From positions 124,001 to 188,000 of the forward strand of contig WJMJ01000059.1 of assembly GCA_014728035.1 (NCBI GenBank): DNA of 64,000 nt, given 5' to 3'. The translations under genes were made by a program, and so were the position numbers. Each line of letters opens with the position of its first letter. Position 1 is the stretch's first letter. The notes beneath the pieces were generated by a model. The model worked only from the letters and a program-made list of their open reading frames with translations, did not search any database and had not been told where the DNA came from. Shown in pieces: positions 53,929 through 61,966 of this stretch. This stretch comes from Promethearchaeota archaeon (lineage in GTDB: Archaea > Asgardarchaeota > Thorarchaeia > Thorarchaeales > Thorarchaeaceae).

Positions 53929-54234
53929 ATGTCACAAAGCTTGGTTTTCAATTTGCGAGTACGTTTCAAATCATTTGGCCCCCTAAAACGATTACTTCCT
54001 TCTTCTGAAATGTATCTAGATATCCCTCTCGATTCAACAGTCAATGACGTAATTGATAGAGTTCTTGAAATTGGGGGAAAAGAATTTGAACGGCTTATTA
54101 TGAATAATGGAAAGCTGAGTGGAAATTTGATTGTGCTTGTTAACAAAACCGATATTGACCGACTTGATGGATTAGACACCCGATTATCTTCAGGTGATTT
54201 GGTGACAATTCTACCTCATGTACAAGGAGGTTAG
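53929..54234 (+). CDS. Ubiquitin-fold MoaD/ThiS-like protein
   Basis: 101 residues with a beta-grasp pattern (VRFKSFGPLKRLL, LDSTVNDVIDRVLEI, LVNKTDIDRL, LSSGDLVTILPHVQGG). It ends in Gly-Gly, the tail needed for adenylation and thiocarboxylate or isopeptide formation, so it can act as a sulfur carrier or a SAMP/Urm1-like modifier. The methylthiotransferase gene begins 4 bases after its stop, with its ribosome site inside this gene. No E1-like gene is in the window. Confidence 0.82.
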   Translation: MSQSLVFNLRVRFKSFGPLKRLLPSSEMYLDIPLDSTVNDVIDRVLEIGGKEFERLIMNNGKLSGNLIVLVNKTDIDRLDGLDTRLSSGDLVTILPHVQGG

Positions 54235-54238
54235 AGAA

Positions 54239-55525
54239 TTGGCACAATTTTATCTTGAAACTTATGGGTGTGCTTTAAACAAATCCGACTCGGATATAAT
54301 TGTCGGTCGTCTTGGTAAGCTTGGAGTTTCCAGAACCTTCGATTTACAAAAGGCTGATGTGGTAATTATTAACTCGTGTGGGGTGAAAGAACCTACCGAG
54401 GATCGTATTATCCATAGAATCCGAGAACTTCGAAAAATTGGACAACCTATGATTATCACAGGATGTCTCTCGAAAATTGCATTTGATAGAGTACGTCGTG
54501 CTTTAGATTCCGGTGGTGCCATACTCGGCCCACAAACAATTGATTCTCTTGGCCCCATCTTTTTTCGCGTTCTTGAAGGAGAAAAAAACATCGTCAATCT
54601 TGAATCTGATTCAAGCTCCAAGCTGCGATTCTTTTTGGGCCCGCCTAACTCAGTAATATGTACCATTCCCATCTGTGAGGGATGTTTAGGTAATTGTGCA
54701 TATTGTGCTGTCAAATTTGCTCGCAGTGACGTATGCAGCTATTCTATCGCTGAACTATACGCTATTACAAAACAGTGTGTACATCAAGGATATCAGGAAA
54801 TAAGGCTTACTTCACAAGATGCAGGTGCATTTGGATACGACACTGGGGAAAGTCTTGTTGACCTTTTGAGGAGATTGGATTCGATTTCTGGACAACATCG
54901 TTTTCGTATTGGAATGTTCAATCCTAATCTTGTAATTGACAATTTACTCGATATTCTTAATGTGATGAAATCCAATCATTTCTTCAAATTTTTCCATGTG
55001 CCTTTACAATCGGGAAGTAATCATATTTTGGAATTAATGAATCGTAGATATTGTGTTGAGGATTGGGGAAAAGTAATCCGCACAATTCGCGAACATTTTC
55101 CTTCCGCCACAATTGCAACCGACATAATAGTTGGCTTTCCGGGAGAATCTGATGATGACTTTGAAAATACCCTGCGAATCTTGAAAGAATTTTCCCCCAC
55201 ATTAGTAAATATCTCAAAGTATGGAGACCGTCCTGGGACTATTGCATCTCAGTCACAAGAGAAGGTTGATACGCTTTTGAAGAAGAATCGGAGTAGACAA
55301 CTCTCTCGATTTGTCTCATCACTTACTCGGGCTGAAAATAAGAGCTGGATTGGATGGTCGGGTCCAGCTATAGTTACTGAATGTGCTCCTAAAGGAGGAT
55401 ATGTTTGTAGGAACTCTTCATACAAGTACATTGTCGTGAATAAGTCGCTTTCCCTTGGTGATGTGATAAAAGTCCGTATAGTTGACTCTCATAAGACGTA
55501 TCTTTCTGCAATCACAATTCCCTAG
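54239..55525 (+). CDS. tRNA t6A methylthiotransferase (e-MtaB/CDKAL1 type)
   Basis: 428 residues. The N-terminal MTTase domain has its three cluster cysteines (YGCALNKSD, NSCGVKEPTE, TGCLSK), the radical SAM motif is CEGCLGNCAYC, and a C-terminal TRAM-like region (VTECAPKGGYVCRN, DVIKVRIVDSH) follows. It converts t6A37 to ms2t6A37 in tRNA. The start is TTG with AAGGAGG 8 bases upstream; a longer frame from 54218 is less likely. Coupled to the ubiquitin-fold gene, which might donate sulfur (inference). It overlaps the convergent oxidoreductase gene by 14 bases. Confidence 0.9.
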   Translation: MAQFYLETYGCALNKSDSDIIVGRLGKLGVSRTFDLQKADVVIINSCGVKEPTEDRIIHRIRELRKIGQPMIITGCLSKIAFDRVRRALDSGGAILGPQTIDSLGPIFFRVLEGEKNIVNLESDSSSKLRFFLGPPNSVICTIPICEGCLGNCAYCAVKFARSDVCSYSIAELYAITKQCVHQGYQEIRLTSQDAGAFGYDTGESLVDLLRRLDSISGQHRFRIGMFNPNLVIDNLLDILNVMKSNHFFKFFHVPLQSGSNHILELMNRRYCVEDWGKVIRTIREHFPSATIATDIIVGFPGESDDDFENTLRILKEFSPTLVNISKYGDRPGTIASQSQEKVDTLLKKNRSRQLSRFVSSLTRAENKSWIGWSGPAIVTECAPKGGYVCRNSSYKYIVVNKSLSLGDVIKVRIVDSHKTYLSAITIP

Positions 55526-56516
55526 ACCTGATTGAAATATCAACAGCTTTTCCGACCTGAGCACTTCGCCTAGCTGCTTCTACAACTTGAAGCGCTGCAA
55601 TTCCATCATCAAGTGTTACTTTTGGATTTTTACCAGTACGTAGACAATCTATGAAGTCTGTTAGGGCTTCTCTGACTGGTTCACCATATACCTTAATTGT
55701 AGCTCCTCTCTCGGGAAGGTTGATTGCTCTGCTATCAGCAGAAGGCTCTTGATCTAAGTCTTGCACTTTGATTATTTGCCCAAATAAATCCAGTACGAGT
55801 GTTCCCTTCGTACCTGAAACATCCATGTTTCGTTTTCTGCCTGCGTATTGTCTTGAGAGATGGAAAAAGTGCTCGGTCCCATTGGCAAACTTAACCATTA
55901 CCGCTCCTGCATTCAGGATACCTTCATTCATTTGACATTGTGCATAAAGTTTTGCAGCCCCAGTACTGATTCTAGTCATAATATCGAAGTCATGCACTCC
56001 AATATCTTCAAAGACATCTCCAAGTGATGGAATTCGTTTTGGTTGAACAAATCCTCTTCTATCATGAATTACTGCAGTAGGTTTTCCTATTACTCCTTTT
56101 TTAATTAGATGAATAGCTCTTTCCACAATCGGATTGTAGATCTCAGTATGCGAAACAAGTCCAATTTTATTTTCTTTCTTTAGAGTTTTGACTACCTCTT
56201 TGGCATCCGAAAGATTACTGGACAATGGTTTCTCGATCATAATCCCTTTAATACCCGCAAATCTTTTTGCAACATCTTTTGCTATATCTGCGTGGGTAGG
56301 AGTTGGGGTTGCAATAATAACTGCGTCTAGATTACATGTTTCAATCATCTTTTCATAGTCATCAAAAGCTTTTACTCCATAATTTTCAGCTTCTTTCTTA
56401 GCTAATGATATATCAAGGTCTGAAACCGCACTTAGAGCATGCATACTTGCAAGAATTCTTGCATGGATTCTTCCCATATTTCCAGTTCCGATAATACCTA
56501 TTTTTGGTATCTTCAT
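55512..56516 (-). CDS. Gfo/Idh/MocA-family NAD(P)-dependent oxidoreductase
   Basis: 334 residues. The Rossmann motif is GIIGTGNMGRIHA at the N-terminus, the catalytic EKPL is near residue 95 (MIEKPLSSN), and GVHDFD marks the second domain. These enzymes oxidise or reduce sugars, inositols or UDP-sugar derivatives; the substrate is not evident. A UDP-GlcNAc/GlcNAc-type substrate would suit the glycan genes in this window, but this is only a guess. It overlaps the end of the methylthiotransferase gene. Confidence 0.85.
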   Translation of the reverse strand: MKIPKIGIIGTGNMGRIHARILASMHALSAVSDLDISLAKKEAENYGVKAFDDYEKMIETCNLDAVIIATPTPTHADIAKDVAKRFAGIKGIMIEKPLSSNLSDAKEVVKTLKKENKIGLVSHTEIYNPIVERAIHLIKKGVIGKPTAVIHDRRGFVQPKRIPSLGDVFEDIGVHDFDIMTRISTGAAKLYAQCQMNEGILNAGAVMVKFANGTEHFFHLSRQYAGRKRNMDVSGTKGTLVLDLFGQIIKVQDLDQEPSADSRAINLPERGATIKVYGEPVREALTDFIDCLRTGKNPKVTLDDGIAALQVVEAARRSAQVGKAVDISIRSREL

Positions 56517-56884
56517 AAAATATCATCTCTCAAGATATCCAAAAGGCCGACTGTTTGACCTTTATACCTTCCCACATAGTTCAAAATTATAGCTTCATGC
56601 ACTTCTGCATCAGTGTATTTCACTGTTCTTTGATGATGCCCTTAAATTGCTTAATCTCTATCTATTAACAGAAATGTTGTGATATGGGCTGAATCGAATT
56701 GGCCTAAGCATAAGATAATCATCGCTCATTAGACCTCCTTACTCTTATGCTTCAATTGCTCCACGCCCACTATCAAGGCCTAATCAGCTCCCAGTCACAT
56801 ATTATTCCCCGTGGCTCGTCTGTTCTGGATGAGCCACTCACAATCATGACATTTTCTGGACAATTCGTTCTGTTATAATGAAAA
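56517..56884. other. 368-base gene-free gap with two strong stem-loops
   Basis: No convincing ORF is present. Two inverted repeats stand out. AAGCATAAGA (56706-56715) pairs with TCTTATGCTT (56743-56752), extended by AATTG (56697-56701) against CAATT (56753-56757). GTGGCTCGTC (56811-56820) pairs with GATGAGCCAC (56828-56837), a 10-bp stem with one G-T pair and a 7-base loop. This may be an unannotated structured RNA, or tRNA-operon leader and trailer structures. The promoter of the oxidoreductase gene also lies here. Strand of any RNA unknown. Confidence 0.3.
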
Positions 56885-56972
56885 TGGTGCGGAGGGCGTG
56901 ATTTGAACACGCGAACCCCTACGGGACTAGGCCCTCAACCTAGCGCCTTTGGCCTGGCTTGGCAACCTCCGC
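56885..56972 (-). tRNA. tRNA-Leu (GAG)
   Basis: Acceptor GCGGAGG/CCTCCGC, anticodon stem CTAGG/CCTAG with loop TTGAGGG (anticodon GAG), a long class II variable arm (about TCCCGTAGGGGTTC) as expected for leucine, and T arm GCGTG-TTCAAAT-CACGC. CCA is encoded (56885-56887) and directly followed by TTTT, a likely terminator. No intron. Confidence 0.92.
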
Positions 56973-57111
56973 AAAATGATGCGAGGCCAAGTAAGGGGTT
57001 GATTACTGTTCGTTGATAATTCAGTGATAAGGATTTCTATCAATCGATAGAATTTCATAATCTGAGGATGAGAGTTCTGGTATTTCCAGATCTCATTAAA
57101 AATCAGCTGTA

Positions 57112-57204
57112 TTATCTGGTTGCAGCTGCAAACCACTCAAAAGGAGGGAGTGATCTCTTATTATCTCGTTTCTTCTTTTCTTTTTCTGTATCATCTTTTT
57201 TCAT
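57112..57204 (-). CDS. Possible 30-residue basic protein
   Basis: ATG to TAA encodes a Lys-rich N-terminal half (MKKDDTEKEKKKRDNK) and an aromatic end (LPPFEWFAAATR). AAGGTGA lies 5 bases before the ATG, a strong ribosome site, in the gap between two tRNA genes. Nothing else marks it as coding and I know no family. It could be a chance frame; the ribosome site is the reason to list it. Confidence 0.35.
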   Translation of the reverse strand: MKKDDTEKEKKKRDNKRSLPPFEWFAAATR

Positions 57205-57305
57205 TTTTTCACCTTCTGCCTATAAACTTCCTTTTTGAACACGAATAAATCTAATGGCTTCTGCACAATTAAACTGCTTGAAAACCATCTCTTTAAAGAA
57301 AAAGG

Positions 57306-57378
57306 AGCCCCGGGCGGGATTTGAACCCGCGACATTCTGCTTACGAAGCAGACGCTATAGCCACTAAGCCACCGAGGC
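57306..57378 (-). tRNA. tRNA-Thr (CGT)
   Basis: Acceptor GCCTCGG/CCGGGGC (one T-G pair), anticodon stem TCTGC/GCAGA with loop TTCGTAA (anticodon CGT), T arm GCGGG-TTCAAAT-CCCGC, discriminator T. It has no intron and no encoded CCA (the genome reads CCT), unlike the three other tRNAs here. The surrounding 56973-57305 also carries the small basic ORF. Confidence 0.92.
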
Positions 57379-57455
57379 AATATATCCGCGAGTTTCAGTA
57401 TTCCAGTTATAAAACTTTATCATGGAACTACAAGGATACTTCTTGAGGCTTTTTG

Positions 57456-58448
57456 ATGAAATTAAAAGAGCTTGGTGAGCGATCTTTCCTGAAAGACATA
57501 AGTCATTTGGTCAGAAAAATGTCTGGGGCAAGATTAGGATTTGATGATGATGCATCTGATATTCCCCTTTCCGATGATAAAAATTTGGTAATAAATGTGG
57601 ATACTTTTGTTGCAAAGACAGATTGGTTGCCTGGAATGACCGAGGCTCAAGTTGGTCGGAAAGTTGCAGTAATGGCTCTTAGTGATATTGTAGTAAAGGG
57701 GGCAAAGCCAGTCGCGACATTACTTTCGTTATGTGTACCAGATGATTATGATGTTTCAAAAGCTAAAGAACTAGTCCGTGGTTACTCTCAATACTGCTTG
57801 AAGAATAGCTTACTTCTAGTTGGTGGTGATTTGGGGACTAGTGATGATATCATTCTAACAGGTATTGCTTTAGGAATTGCCCCTCCACTTGGTATTGTGC
57901 CTAGAACTGGTGCAAAACCTGGTGATATCGTTGCCGTCACAGGACGTTTCGGTCTGACATCAGTAGCTTATGAAATTCTACTCAACAAGCTTGAAGCTAA
58001 AGAAACCTTACGAAAACGAGCTTTGACAGCAGCATTCAAACCTGAACTTGATTTTCAATTTGTACGCAAACTTGCAGAAATTGGTGCGATTACATCTTCT
58101 ATGGATAGTAGTGATGGACTTGCCATCACTCTTCACACGTTAGCACAACAAAGTGGATGTGGATTAATTATTGATGATATTCCAGATGCAGTTGGCGTCC
58201 TGGAATTTTCTCGCCAACATAATCTTGATACGAATAAGATGATTTTCGGTGGTGGAGAAGAATTTATTCATGTATTGACCATCCCTTCTGATTGTTGGGA
58301 AGACTCTCTGAATCTAGCGAGATTGAGTAATATACCCTTACAGCCGATTGGAAAAGTTGTTGCTAATGAAGGAATAATTCTCGAAACCGCAAAAGCATCT
58401 ATTAAATTACCTGTTTATGGTTATGACACCTTCTTGGAGTGGACCTAA
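57456..58448 (+). CDS. thiL: Thiamine-monophosphate kinase (ThiL)
   Basis: 330 residues of the PurM/ThiL fold. It phosphorylates TMP to the cofactor TPP. Motifs are LGFDDDASDI near the N-terminus, VINVDTFVAKTDWLPG, the metal-binding LVGGDLGTSDDI, TGRFG, SMDSSDGLA and a C-terminal FGGGEEF. The ATG at 57456 follows a TTG in the same frame; GAGG lies 7 bases upstream. The next gene starts inside its 3' end, so translation is coupled. Confidence 0.88.
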   Translation: MKLKELGERSFLKDISHLVRKMSGARLGFDDDASDIPLSDDKNLVINVDTFVAKTDWLPGMTEAQVGRKVAVMALSDIVVKGAKPVATLLSLCVPDDYDVSKAKELVRGYSQYCLKNSLLLVGGDLGTSDDIILTGIALGIAPPLGIVPRTGAKPGDIVAVTGRFGLTSVAYEILLNKLEAKETLRKRALTAAFKPELDFQFVRKLAEIGAITSSMDSSDGLAITLHTLAQQSGCGLIIDDIPDAVGVLEFSRQHNLDTNKMIFGGGEEFIHVLTIPSDCWEDSLNLARLSNIPLQPIGKVVANEGIILETAKASIKLPVYGYDTFLEWT

Positions 58449-60165
58449 TCTGGAGCGGATAATCCTTGTTGATGGATACGTAGATGAACCTACATGTTTG
58501 GGTGTACCTCCCTATCTTAGCATCTACCCCAGATATATTGCTGGTGCTATTTGGACCCATTCACCTACCACCGAGATACACTATGTGACAATAGATCAGG
58601 TGCGAAAAAGTTTCGAAAAAGCTCACACGTCATGGACTTCCGCAGATCTGATTATTCTTATCGCGGGCATGATTGTTCCTGGAAAATATCTTGGAGGTAC
58701 TCCTATTTCTCTAAGAGAAGCAAAAGAGATATTCTCTGCAGAATCCTTATCGACTATTCCCAAAATACTAGCTGGCCCATGGGGCCGATTCGGCTGCGGT
58801 CTTCAAGGTGGTCAGCTAGCAAAAAGTGCTGATCTTCTTAGTCCTCCTTTTGATATCATCATTGATGGGGATTCAGAGGTTGTAATTGGCAATCTGGCTC
58901 GTGACTGGAAGTTAAATAACCTTGACCCATCTATCACTAGAACGAGTGCAGATGAAATTGAAGAATATATTCGCCGAGGAAGTAGCATTGTTACACAATA
59001 TTTTGGACATTCTATTGGCTATCTTATCTGTGAAATTGAAACCTATCGTGGTTGCCCACGATTTGTAAGTGGTGGATGCTCCTTCTGTATCGAACCTCTA
59101 TATGGAGTTCCACAACAACGTTCGGCCAAAAACATCATTAAGGAGGTTGAATGCCTGTATCAGCAAGGAGTTAGGGCTTTTAGAATTGGTCGTCAAGCTG
59201 ATCTTTTCACCTATGGGTCTCCAGAAATAGGTGTTGAGGAGTTTCCAACTCCTAATCCTCAATTAATAGAGGAGTTATTTTCAGGGATACGTAGAGTAGC
59301 TCCTGAACTTAGTGTATTGCATATAGATAACGTAAACCCCGGAACTGTTGCTCGACATCCTTTTGAGAGTAAACAAGTAGCTAAAATAATTATCAAGTAT
59401 CATACAGCTGGTGACGTTGCAGCTTTTGGTGTTGAGTCATTTGATTCTGAAGTAATCAAACGAAATAATCTAAAAGCCACTCCAGAGGAATCACTTAGAG
59501 CTATCCGTTTACTTAATGAGGTTGGTGGCATGAGGCCAAGTTGGGGTCTACCTCATCTTTTGCCTGGAATTAATCTACTCTATGGACTACCAGGTGAGAG
59601 TAAAAAAACCCTTTCTCACAACATCGAATTCCTCAAAAAACTGCTTGAAGAAGAGCTTGTTATTCGAAGAATAAATGTTCGTCAGATAATTGGTTTCTCT
59701 GGTACAAGTGTCGGTGAACAGAAAGGGAAACGTATCAAACCAAATAGATTCCATCATCATAAAAAACAGATTCGTGATAGCATTGATAGAGTTATGATTA
59801 AGCGAGTTGCACCTGCTGGAACAATCATCACGTCTGCTTTTCTTGAACGTGTTGATGGGAAAATGGGTGTATTTCGCTCGCTTGGAACTTATCCTCTTCA
59901 GTGCCATTCTCCTATTGATGTGTCATCAAAAAGTCCTGTGGACCTTTTTGTAGTTGATCATGGACCTCGGTCTTTGACAACATTACCATATCCTCTAAAT
60001 GTGTCAGAGGCATCACTGGCTCACTGGAAGAAGATACCTGGTTTTGGTGCAAAACGTGCAGCTCGAATAAAAAGCTCTCAGAACATCCAATCTTTAGAAG
60101 ATCTTCAGTCACAATTGGATGTGGACATACCTAGTTGGCTACAGCATGCCTTAACTTTTGACTAG
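58417..60165 (+). CDS. Radical SAM protein with C-terminal helix-hairpin-helix
   Basis: 582 residues. An N-terminal cobalamin-binding-like part (about 1-190) precedes the radical SAM core, where CPRFVSGGCSFC is a CxxxxxxxCxxC cluster motif with spacing wider than canonical CxxxCxxC. A barrel with LYGLPGE follows, and a helix-hairpin-helix near the C-terminus (IPGFGAKRAARI) suggests nucleic-acid contact. It belongs to an archaeal radical SAM group (COG1031-like) of unknown reaction. The start overlaps thiL by 32 bases; ATG 58423 is the alternative. tRNA-Arg lies 6 bases past its stop, convergent. Confidence 0.82.
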   Translation: MVMTPSWSGPNLERIILVDGYVDEPTCLGVPPYLSIYPRYIAGAIWTHSPTTEIHYVTIDQVRKSFEKAHTSWTSADLIILIAGMIVPGKYLGGTPISLREAKEIFSAESLSTIPKILAGPWGRFGCGLQGGQLAKSADLLSPPFDIIIDGDSEVVIGNLARDWKLNNLDPSITRTSADEIEEYIRRGSSIVTQYFGHSIGYLICEIETYRGCPRFVSGGCSFCIEPLYGVPQQRSAKNIIKEVECLYQQGVRAFRIGRQADLFTYGSPEIGVEEFPTPNPQLIEELFSGIRRVAPELSVLHIDNVNPGTVARHPFESKQVAKIIIKYHTAGDVAAFGVESFDSEVIKRNNLKATPEESLRAIRLLNEVGGMRPSWGLPHLLPGINLLYGLPGESKKTLSHNIEFLKKLLEEELVIRRINVRQIIGFSGTSVGEQKGKRIKPNRFHHHKKQIRDSIDRVMIKRVAPAGTIITSAFLERVDGKMGVFRSLGTYPLQCHSPIDVSSKSPVDLFVVDHGPRSLTTLPYPLNVSEASLAHWKKIPGFGAKRAARIKSSQNIQSLEDLQSQLDVDIPSWLQHALTFD

Positions 60166-60171
60166 AATTAA

Positions 60172-60249
60172 TGGCGGGCCCGGCCGGATTCGAACCGGCG
60201 ACCTCTAACTTAGAAGGCTAGCGCCCTATCCAGACTAGGCAACGGGCCC
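60172..60249 (-). tRNA. tRNA-Arg (TCT)
   Basis: Acceptor GGGCCCG/CGGGCCC, anticodon stem CTAGC/GTTAG with loop CTTCTAA (anticodon TCT), T arm GCCGG-TTCGAAT-CCGGC, discriminator G and encoded CCA (60172-60174). No intron. It faces the 3' end of the radical SAM gene with only 6 bases between. Confidence 0.92.
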
Positions 60250-60365
60250 TGTCTGTTGCACAGAAATGTTTAGTCATAAAGCTTTCCGATTGGTGCCTTT
60301 TTTGGATACTGTTTTCTGAAAATGTTAGTTTTAGTTTTGTTCAAGAAACTCTATAGAGTTTATCT

Positions 60366-60617
60366 TCACGATATGATGAAATCGGGTGGAAACAGCACGA
60401 AGTACTCTACAACAATGCAAAGAAGAATACCGCTAAAAACAAGACTCCGGCCCCAAGACACATTGGCTGATGTAAACCAGAGTATGCCTCCTGCTAAGAC
60501 TATCATTACTCCTCCAACAGCTCCTATGAATATCAGAAAGTCCCAAATCTCAATGAAATATCCTGTAATCAAGCTCAGAAAATCGGATATAGGGCTCAAT
60601 AATTCTACATGAAACAT
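60366..60617 (-). CDS. Small membrane protein, two to three helices
   Basis: 83 residues with hydrophobic segments at about 8-20, 24-47 and 58-76. The GGVMIVLAGGILWFTS segment, then the short loop ANVSWGRSL before the last helix, resembles the layout of small VirB2/TrbC-like or archaeal two-helix membrane proteins. I cannot assign a family. It lies between the tRNA-Arg gene and the HDAC-family gene, on the same strand as both. Confidence 0.5.
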   Translation of the reverse strand: MFHVELLSPISDFLSLITGYFIEIWDFLIFIGAVGGVMIVLAGGILWFTSANVSWGRSLVFSGILLCIVVEYFVLFPPDFIIS

Positions 60618-60673
60618 TTAGACACCTGCAGTAGTGTCCAGCTGATCCAATATAAACTCGTGAAGAAAGACAA

Positions 60674-61516
60674 TCACATGTTGCCTGCTAGCCCCTCACA
60701 AAAGGCTAGTACATTCTTTCCTAAATCTTCATGATTGTACCCGCCCTCTAGAATTCCATACCTTTTTCCATCACAGTTGTCTTCTGCAAATTCGTACATC
60801 AAGAAGCCGATTTTCTGAAATGTTTCTGTGGCTAGATTTGATCCCCAACATTTGATATATTGGTCAAAACCTGCAGATGCTGCAATTATATCAACATCAG
60901 GGCTAGATGAAAGAGCATCTTTTATTTCTCTCAGATATGCTGCATCACCATTGCTGCGCGGATTGCAGATTACAAAGCATGAATCCTGTTCAAGGATATT
61001 GATATTTCCATCTCCCGTATGAAGATCAAAATCAAGAATGAATGCGCTAGAAATCAGATTTTTTCTTTTTAATTCTAGAACGCTAATCGCCATATTGTTA
61101 AAATAACAGAATCCCCAGTAACTATTACGAGATGCATGATGTCCTGGTGGTCGAATAAGCCCAAAAGAACTACCCTCTTTCATTGCAATTTCGGCAGTAA
61201 GTATAGCTCCCCCCGCTGCTAATAGTGCAGTTTCATATAGGTTAGCACGAGTCGTTGATTCGCTCTCACGCTTAACACTTCTTATGATTTTCTCATCATG
61301 TGCCAATAGAATCTGATTTTCTGTAGCAGGATCTGGAATGACAAAGTCATAATTTGGATTTTCTTTTAGGATTTCAATTGCACTATCAAGTCTTCCAGGA
61401 GCTCCCGCAGGAGTATGGTCGTATGATTCTTTCATGAGTGGATGGTAGACGATTTTCACACCTACTAGATTATCATTATCACTTTTCTTTTTGTTGATTC
61501 TATTGAAAAAAGTCAA
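60674..61516 (-). CDS. Histone deacetylase/acetylpolyamine amidohydrolase family protein
   Basis: A 280-residue zinc hydrolase of the arginase/deacetylase fold. It has the paired active-site His (RPPGHHAS, 126-127), metal ligands Asp 164 and His 166 in LDFDLHTGDGN, a further Asp in AASAGFDQY, and the C-terminal GGYN. In classic HDACs the DxH motif is followed by a second His; here it is Thr (DLHTG), nearer the polyamine and archaeal forms. The physiological substrate (acetyl-lysine on Alba/histone, or acetylpolyamine) is unknown. The first 18 residues are polar and may be absent if a downstream GTG start is used. Confidence 0.83.
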   Translation of the reverse strand: MTFFNRINKKKSDNDNLVGVKIVYHPLMKESYDHTPAGAPGRLDSAIEILKENPNYDFVIPDPATENQILLAHDEKIIRSVKRESESTTRANLYETALLAAGGAILTAEIAMKEGSSFGLIRPPGHHASRNSYWGFCYFNNMAISVLELKRKNLISSAFILDFDLHTGDGNINILEQDSCFVICNPRSNGDAAYLREIKDALSSSPDVDIIAASAGFDQYIKCWGSNLATETFQKIGFLMYEFAEDNCDGKRYGILEGGYNHEDLGKNVLAFCEGLAGNM

Positions 61517-61578
61517 TCCTGCAAGGAGAGATTAATTGATTCCTAATTAAATTGAGAATAACTAAAAATAATGAGAAT

Positions 61579-61605
61579 GGGAGACAGGATGCTTCCTGCA
61601 CTCCC
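61579..61605 (-). terminator. Terminator hairpin after the stalk operon
   Basis: GGGAG then CAGGA pair with TCCTG then CTCCC around a 4-base loop, with a small internal mismatch, about 40 bases past the P1 stop. On the minus strand it is followed by a T-rich stretch (ATTATTTTTAG). It would end the L11-L1-P0-P1 transcript. Confidence 0.5.
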
Positions 61606-61642
61606 TTAATAAACTAGAGAGTATTTCTGAAGTAGAGTTCAA

Positions 61643-61948
61643 CTAACCGAATAAGCTACCCATTCCGGCTGTAAATTCCTCTTCTTCTTCGTCCTCGTCT
61701 TCTTCCTTCTTCTCCTCGGCTTCAGCTTCAGTACCGCCGCTTGCAGCTGGTGCTGCGGCTGCGACTGGCATGGCTGCAGCGCTCTTCAAGGCATCATCAA
61801 TATCGACACCATCAAGTGCTGCGAGCAGAGCTTTAATTCTACCTTTATCTGGTTTAAGACCAGCAGCTGTAAGAACCGCGTCCATGCTTTTATCGTCAAC
61901 TGATTGACCTGCTTTGTGGAGCAGAAGTGCTGCGTATACGTACTCCAT
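61643..61948 (-). CDS. rpl12: Ribosomal protein P1 (archaeal L12)
   Basis: 101 residues. A helical N-terminal dimerisation domain ([18 protein letters not shown]), an Ala-rich hinge and an acidic tail end in the conserved GMGSLFG, the element that recruits translation factors to the stalk. Last gene of the operon. Its final residues are nearly identical to those of P0 upstream, as is usual for archaeal and eukaryotic stalk proteins. Confidence 0.95.
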   Translation of the reverse strand: MEYVYAALLLHKAGQSVDDKSMDAVLTAAGLKPDKGRIKALLAALDGVDIDDALKSAAAMPVAAAAPAASGGTEAEAEEKKEEDEDEEEEEFTAGMGSLFG

Positions 61949-61966
61949 TTCTATTACCTCTTTTTC

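Noticed and set aside
56631..56692. Possible box C/D sRNA (TGATGA at 56631-56636 and CTGA at 56689-56692)
   Set aside because: No internal D' and C' boxes at archaeal spacing, no terminal stem and a 52-base interval; chance is more likely.
56927..57136. Minus-strand frame of 69 codons
   Set aside because: It runs through the tRNA-Leu gene and has no motif or ribosome site.
58417..58448. Possible frameshift joining thiL and the radical SAM gene
   Set aside because: Both proteins are full length with intact ends; the 32-base overlap is an ordinary coupled arrangement.
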